From Actinomycetota bacterium (GTDB lineage: Bacteria > Actinomycetota > CADDZG01 > WHSQ01), in NCBI GenBank assembly GCA_016781115.1, contig JADDQX010000076.1, positions 1 through 10,045 of the forward strand: 10,045 nt of DNA. The letters are read 5' to 3'. Under the pieces are notes generated by a model. It was not told the DNA's origin. It ran no database searches and saw nothing but the letters and a program-made list of their open reading frames with translations. Of this stretch, positions 5,892 through 10,045 are shown piece after piece (position 1 is the first letter of the stretch; every line of letters starts with the position of its first letter). A program made the position numbers and the translations under genes.

Positions 5892-8800
5892 GGCGCGCCC
5901 TCAGAAGGTCCATGAGTTGCTCGATGACTTCGTCCTTCTGGAGGTCGTCGTAGTGGACCCGGATGACGTTCCATACGGCGTTGCGGACCTTCTTCTCCTT
6001 CAGCGGGTTTCCGACCCACGAGTCCGGTTTGGACTCCCGCACCGCCTTGTCGACCTCGATCGCGAGGTTGTGCTCCGGGTAGAAGAAATCCACGAGTGCG
6101 CGGCGGGCGCCGTTGTCGGCCCATGCGGGGTACGTCGTGTCTGACTCACCCTTGCCGACCTTGGCGGCGTGATCGAGGAGCTTGCCGAGGTAGTCCTTGT
6201 AGTCCAGCGAGCCCTTGCGCCGCTCTTCAAGGATGGCATCGAGAAGCTCAGACATTCGGTCGTAGTACTTGGGGTTGAGCGGCCGCTCGTCGATGATCAC
6301 CTTTCGGATGTTGTTGGTGATGGTCTCAGCGACGGCCTCGGGGTTCTTCTTGATCCCGTCGGGGAGCTTGTTCACCGCCCCAGCGCCGAGCTTGACGATC
6401 AGCTGGACGAGACTGGTGTCGCCGAAGTTCGAGATCACCTCAGACGGATCGGCGCTGATGTAAGTGTCGAGTAGGCGGCGCATGCCGGCTTCGTACTGCT
6501 TGAAGTCGACGTTCTCGCCGGAGCCGAGCTTCACCTCGTCGCGGACGTTCGCGTAGTGGGCGACCTCACTCTTGATCGCGGCAGCTTCCCCCGCGGTGTA
6601 CCCCGCCGCGTCCATCTCGTTGGCGAGGTTCCCGTAGGCGCGGGTCAGCGCGGCAACGGCCTTGTACAGCTCGACCCGCTTGGGCTCGTTGGCCTTGAGC
6701 TGCTCGGCGTTGCCTTGCTCGGCGGCGCAGAAGTACCGCTGGTACTGCAGGGTGTTTTTCGGTGGCTCGACCGGCTCGCACAGGGCTCGGATGCGTTCGA
6801 GGGCCTCGTCGAGGTCCTGGCGGGCCTTCTCGACCCGGTCGGTGAGCAGCCCCTCGATGTCGGCCTTCTCGTAGCCGTCCAGTGCTTCGCCGGTGTAGTC
6901 CGTGATCGCCTTGTTGAGTGAGTTGAACAGGTCGCGGTAGTCGACGATGTACCCGTAGTCCTTGTCGTCACCGTCGAGTCGGTTGACGCGGCAGATGGCT
7001 TGGAACAGGCCGTGGTCCTGCATCTTCTTGTCGATATACAGGTACGTCGCGCTCGGGGCGTCGAACCCGGTGAGCAGCTTGTCGACGACGATGAGCAGAC
7101 GCATCTGGCCCGGGTTGTTAACGAACTGCTCCTTCACCTGCTTCTCGAACAGCTCGACCTTGCTCACGGCTGAGTCGGCTGGTTCGTTGAAGTGGTCCGC
7201 GAGCATCTGCCGGTAGATCTCGTACTGGCGCAGCCGCTCGGTCGCTCCCTCGCCGGAGTCTTCCTTGGCGATGTCACCGGCCTGTGGGCTGTACGAGGTG
7301 ACGATGGCGCACTTGCCCTTGAAGCCCGCCTGGCAGAACAGCTCGTAGAACTTGCAGGCCTGGTAGATGCTCGACCCGACGAGGATTGCGTTGCCGCGGC
7401 CGTCCATCAGCCGAGGTTTGGTCTCCATGTCGAAGAGGATGTCGTCGACAATCTGTCGGGCGCGTGGCTCGGAGCTGACGACCTTCTGCATCGTGCCCCA
7501 ACGCTTCTTCAGCTCCGCCTTGGACAGGTCCGTCATGCCCTTGGTCTTGGCCTCGAACCACGCGTCGACCTTCGCCGGGGACGTGAGGTCCTGGTCGATG
7601 GTCCGAGCCTCGTAGCGCAGGTCGAGTACGACGCCGTCCTCGACGGCCTCGTCGAACTTGTAGGTGTGGATGAACGAGCCGAACGTCTCGATGCTCGTTT
7701 CCTTGTCCTTCTTCAGCAGCGGTGTCCCGGTGAAGCCGATGAACATGGCTTGCGGCAGGAGCTGCTTCATCGCTGTGTGCATCTTGCCGGACTGGGTCCG
7801 GTGAGCCTCGTCGACGAAGACGAAGAGGTTTCCCTTGGCCTTGAAGTTGGCTGGCAGCTTGGCCTGCAACTCAGCGACGAAGTCAGCCTCGGATTCGTCG
7901 CGCTCCTGTTCGTCCTCCGACCCACGGAACTTGTGGATCAGCGAGCACATCAGCCACGGCTCGCTTTGGTTGATCGTGGCGAGCAGGTCGCCTCCGCTGG
8001 TCGTGCGGTAGATCTCCTCGTTGACACCGTTGAACACGCCTTCGATCTGTTCGTCAAGCTCCGTACGGTCGGTGATCAGGAGAACCCTCCCGTTCTTCTG
8101 GTGCTCCCGGATCCACTTGGCCAGCCACACCATCGTCAGGGACTTGCCCGAGCCCTGCGTATGCCAGATGATCCCGCCCTCGCGCTGCTTCACGCGCTCC
8201 TGCGCCGCCTTCACCCCGAAGTACTGGTTGGGACGGCACGTCTTCTTGATGCCGGCGTCGAAGACGATGAAGTCGTGGATGATCTCGAGAAGACGCTCCT
8301 TCGCGCACATCTGCGCGAGGGCCTGATCAAGCCAGTCATCGACGCCGGCGGAATCGGCATCGATCCGCTCGCGCGTCTTTGGGTCGACCTCGGATGTCAA
8401 CCGCCACTGAAGCCAGTACTTCTCGGGCGTATCGATCACCGCATAGCGCAGGCCCTCAACATCGTTGCCTGCCATGACTAGCTGCACCGTGGTGAAGAAC
8501 GGCCGGATGAAGTGCGTTGTCTGGTTCCCGATCGTCTGTCGAATGCCCTCTGACACCGCAACCTTCGATCGCTTGAGTTCGATGGTGCAGACTGCGATGC
8601 CGTTGACGTAGAGGACGAGATCGGGTCGCTTGGTGTGCTGGCCCGCCACTGTGACCTCCTCGGCTAGGCCGAAGTCATTGTTCTCCGGGTGCTCCCAGTC
8701 GATTAACCACACGGTTTCGGTCTGCTCACCGGCACCCGGCTTGATCTTCACGCCATAGCGGAGGAGCCGGTACACATCCTGGTTCGCCTCGTATAGGGCA

Positions 8801-9036
8801 CGACCACCGCCGAGCGACGCCTCGCTCCTAAGCCGGTCGACAGCGCGATCAATCAGACTGTCATCGAAGCCACGCTTGCGCAGGTTCGTCGTGAGCAGAT
8901 CGACCTCGACGTTGAAGTTGCCGTCGCGGTCCTGCAGGTTGCCGCGATACTCGTAGTCGAGCCGGTCGCGGAACAGCCGCACGACGCGGTCCTGCGTCTT
9001 GCGCTCGATCTGGCCGACGTTGCTCATATCGGTCAT
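5878..9036 (-). CDS. hsdR: HsdR: type I restriction enzyme subunit R (nuclease-translocase)
   Basis: At 1052 residues this is full length for HsdR. The N-terminal nuclease domain shows 'RPDLVLYVNG' (137-146, Asp139) and 'TIELKRS' (151-157, Glu153 and Lys155), the PD-ExK site that cleaves DNA. The helicase-like motor follows: Walker A 'TQGSGKS' (293-299), DEAH 409-412, 'GFTGTPL' (434-440), motif V 'KLLTGFDAP' (653-661) and motif VI 'QAICRVNR' (679-686). The C-terminal 350 residues are helical and correspond to the region that docks on the HsdM2S methyltransferase. With HsdM and HsdS it forms the ATP-driven complex that translocates and cuts unmethylated DNA. The ATG overlaps the hsdS stop by ATGA, and GAGGAG (9045-9050) lies eight bases upstream of it. 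All catalytic motifs are present, so it looks functional. Confidence 0.95.
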   Translation of the reverse strand: MTDMSNVGQIERKTQDRVVRLFRDRLDYEYRGNLQDRDGNFNVEVDLLTTNLRKRGFDDSLIDRAVDRLRSEASLGGGRALYEANQDVYRLLRYGVKIKPGAGEQTETVWLIDWEHPENNDFGLAEEVTVAGQHTKRPDLVLYVNGIAVCTIELKRSKVAVSEGIRQTIGNQTTHFIRPFFTTVQLVMAGNDVEGLRYAVIDTPEKYWLQWRLTSEVDPKTRERIDADSAGVDDWLDQALAQMCAKERLLEIIHDFIVFDAGIKKTCRPNQYFGVKAAQERVKQREGGIIWHTQGSGKSLTMVWLAKWIREHQKNGRVLLITDRTELDEQIEGVFNGVNEEIYRTTSGGDLLATINQSEPWLMCSLIHKFRGSEDEQERDESEADFVAELQAKLPANFKAKGNLFVFVDEAHRTQSGKMHTAMKQLLPQAMFIGFTGTPLLKKDKETSIETFGSFIHTYKFDEAVEDGVVLDLRYEARTIDQDLTSPAKVDAWFEAKTKGMTDLSKAELKKRWGTMQKVVSSEPRARQIVDDILFDMETKPRLMDGRGNAILVGSSIYQACKFYELFCQAGFKGKCAIVTSYSPQAGDIAKEDSGEGATERLRQYEIYRQMLADHFNEPADSAVSKVELFEKQVKEQFVNNPGQMRLLIVVDKLLTGFDAPSATYLYIDKKMQDHGLFQAICRVNRLDGDDKDYGYIVDYRDLFNSLNKAITDYTGEALDGYEKADIEGLLTDRVEKARQDLDEALERIRALCEPVEPPKNTLQYQRYFCAAEQGNAEQLKANEPKRVELYKAVAALTRAYGNLANEMDAAGYTAGEAAAIKSEVAHYANVRDEVKLGSGENVDFKQYEAGMRRLLDTYISADPSEVISNFGDTSLVQLIVKLGAGAVNKLPDGIKKNPEAVAETITNNIRKVIIDERPLNPKYYDRMSELLDAILEERRKGSLDYKDYLGKLLDHAAKVGKGESDTTYPAWADNGARRALVDFFYPEHNLAIEVDKAVRESKPDSWVGNPLKEKKVRNAVWNVIRVHYDDLQKDEVIEQLMDLLRARHEYR

Positions 9037-10045
9037 GCTGAAAACTCCTCGAGAGGCAAACGGGTGCGGCCGGTCAGCAGCTCCTGCACCATGCCTGTCT
9101 TCGTTCCCCGAGCCTTAGCCATCCGGCGCTTCAACACGTCGATCTCATCGTCGCAATCGGTAATGACTGAGGAGATTGCTCTTTGTTCCGCAAGATCAGG
9201 AACGTCTAGCTCTTGCTTGCTGTACTCCGAGATCCAGTACCGCTTGTGGTCGCCAAGCGGGAAGTCGAGCAACTGCATGCGTTCGTAGATGAAGCGCAAG
9301 TCGACCTCTGATCGGGCGCTCAGGATCTTCATCGCCGACGACTTCGCCTTGAAGTCGAAATCGACGAACTTGGAGTCGGTCGTGAAGTCGTCGAAGATGA
9401 TCACGGGGTGATCGGTGTAAATGCCGTGGGTCTCGTTCGTGTAACCTAGGAGGAATGTCTTACCCGCAGTGAGCACGGGTGTTCTCCCCGCCTCAAGCTG
9501 CTTCGTTGTCTGAACCAGGTAGCGACCAGGCTGCTCGTAGCTCAACATGTCGCCGAGTCGCCGCCTATGCCACTCGCCGGTGAAGCCGGGGAGGCGGGTT
9601 TTGCCGGTCAGGAGCTGCTGCATCATGCCCTGCTTCATCGCCCGCTTCTTCGCGATCATCCGCTCGGTGGCGGCGATCAGACCGTTTGCATCGTTGAGAG
9701 CGCATGCGATTCGCGCCTGTTCGTCGGCATCGAAAACTGGCACGTCGAGACGCTTGAGCATCGTTCCGGTCACCAGCGGCTGGCCGGATCCGTAGACCAA
9801 GCGGTTAAGGTTCATGTACTTCAGGAACTCGGTGAGGTATGTGGCGTTCACGCCAGGCTTTGGGCGGATGACCAGCGTGTTGTCAGTAACACCGTAGATA
9901 CCATCGACCGCATACACCGACCCGGCGTTGGCGCCGACCCGGGCGACAAGGATTGATGACCCCTTGAACTCCGCTCGGTTAGTCGCGCCGATTCTGCCCG
10001 TGGAGCCATACAACGGATATCGGCCGTTAGGACCCGCGAGGAAAC
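9033..10045 (-). CDS. hsdS: HsdS: type I restriction-modification specificity subunit, 5' end outside the window
   Basis: The frame is open from the right edge to a TGA at 9033-9035 and codes for about 337 residues. It starts inside the first target-recognition domain ('GRYPLYGSTGRIG', then 'SSILVARVGANAGSVY'). A helical conserved repeat ends in 'MKQGMMQQLLTGKTRLPGF'. A complete second recognition domain follows ('GRTPVLTAGKTFLLGY', 'PVIIFDDFTTDSKFVDFDF'), and a second conserved repeat ends in 'KTGMVQELLTGRTRLP'. This duplicated TRD-helix layout is diagnostic of HsdS, which sets the DNA sequence recognised by the RM complex. A TTG at 10011-10013 could be mistaken for a start, but the HsdS reading clearly continues upstream of it to the edge. 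The gene overlaps hsdR by ATGA. hsdM is expected further upstream, off the window. Confidence 0.93.
   Translation of the reverse strand, partial: FLAGPNGRYPLYGSTGRIGATNRAEFKGSSILVARVGANAGSVYAVDGIYGVTDNTLVIRPKPGVNATYLTEFLKYMNLNRLVYGSGQPLVTGTMLKRLDVPVFDADEQARIACALNDANGLIAATERMIAKKRAMKQGMMQQLLTGKTRLPGFTGEWHRRRLGDMLSYEQPGRYLVQTTKQLEAGRTPVLTAGKTFLLGYTNETHGIYTDHPVIIFDDFTTDSKFVDFDFKAKSSAMKILSARSEVDLRFIYERMQLLDFPLGDHKRYWISEYSKQELDVPDLAEQRAISSVITDCDDEIDVLKRRMAKARGTKTGMVQELLTGRTRLPLEEFSA
9061..9101. repeat. Copy 1 of an internal direct repeat in hsdS (C-terminal conserved helix)
   Basis: This 41-base stretch matches 9595-9635 with only a minority of mismatches. Both encode the GMxQxLLTGxTRLP segment at the end of each HsdS conserved helix. 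Such repeats allow recombination between recognition domains. Confidence 0.7.
9595..9635. repeat. Copy 2 of the internal direct repeat in hsdS (central conserved helix)
   Basis: This is the partner of 9061-9101, 534 bases away, so the two copies flank exactly one target-recognition module. It encodes GMMQQLLTGKTRLP. Confidence 0.7.

Noticed and set aside
7192..8481. 429-codon plus-strand frame opposite hsdR
   Set aside because: It is antisense to the translocase motifs of hsdR. Its Leu/Val/Asp-rich sequence is what the complement of a coding frame gives.
1..10045. CRISPR arrays, tRNA or rRNA genes
   Set aside because: No regularly spaced repeats were seen, nor any tRNA cloverleaf or conserved rRNA sequence.

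Overview
The window is high-GC DNA with strongly G/C-biased third codon positions, ATGA gene overlaps, leaderless-type promoters and an actinobacterial-type LexA site. It looks like the chromosome of an actinomycete (Streptomyces/Micromonospora-like), although the genus cannot be fixed from the sequence. Its content is that of an anti-phage defence island.

Left edge (1-611): the first 70 codons of a minus-strand gene run off the window. They resemble the N-terminal domain of ApeA-type HEPN abortive-infection proteins. Divergent from it is a 53-codon plus-strand gene for a cysteine-rich, zinc-ribbon-like protein, probably translated from a leaderless mRNA. A GC-rich hairpin follows that gene. 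Next comes a control region containing a LexA/SOS operator (CGAAC-N4-GTTCG) directly abutting a -10-like hexamer.

Centre (612-4579): a two-gene operon with an ATGA overlap. It encodes a DUF1837/HamA PD-(D/E)xK nuclease and a 1048-residue superfamily-2 helicase (HamB). This is a Hachiman (AbpAB-like) defence system. The operator position suggests that it is induced by DNA damage, which is the most interesting observation here.

Convergent spacer (4580-5162): a hairpin terminator after hamB, a decayed fragment of an IS3-family transposase on the minus strand, and three back-to-back hairpins just beyond the end of the minus-strand operon.

Right half (5163-10045, minus strand): a type I restriction-modification operon read right to left. 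hsdS (specificity subunit, 5' end outside the window) overlaps hsdR (1052-residue restriction/translocase subunit) by ATGA. hsdR in turn overlaps a YgjP/SprT-like zinc metallopeptidase gene by 14 bases. hsdM is not present and is presumably upstream of hsdS, beyond the right edge.

Taken together, an RM system that cuts incoming DNA sits next to a Hachiman system that responds to damaged or processed DNA and carries a candidate SOS switch. A probable RNA-targeting abortive-infection gene lies at the far edge. The transposase remnant fits the mobile history of such islands.
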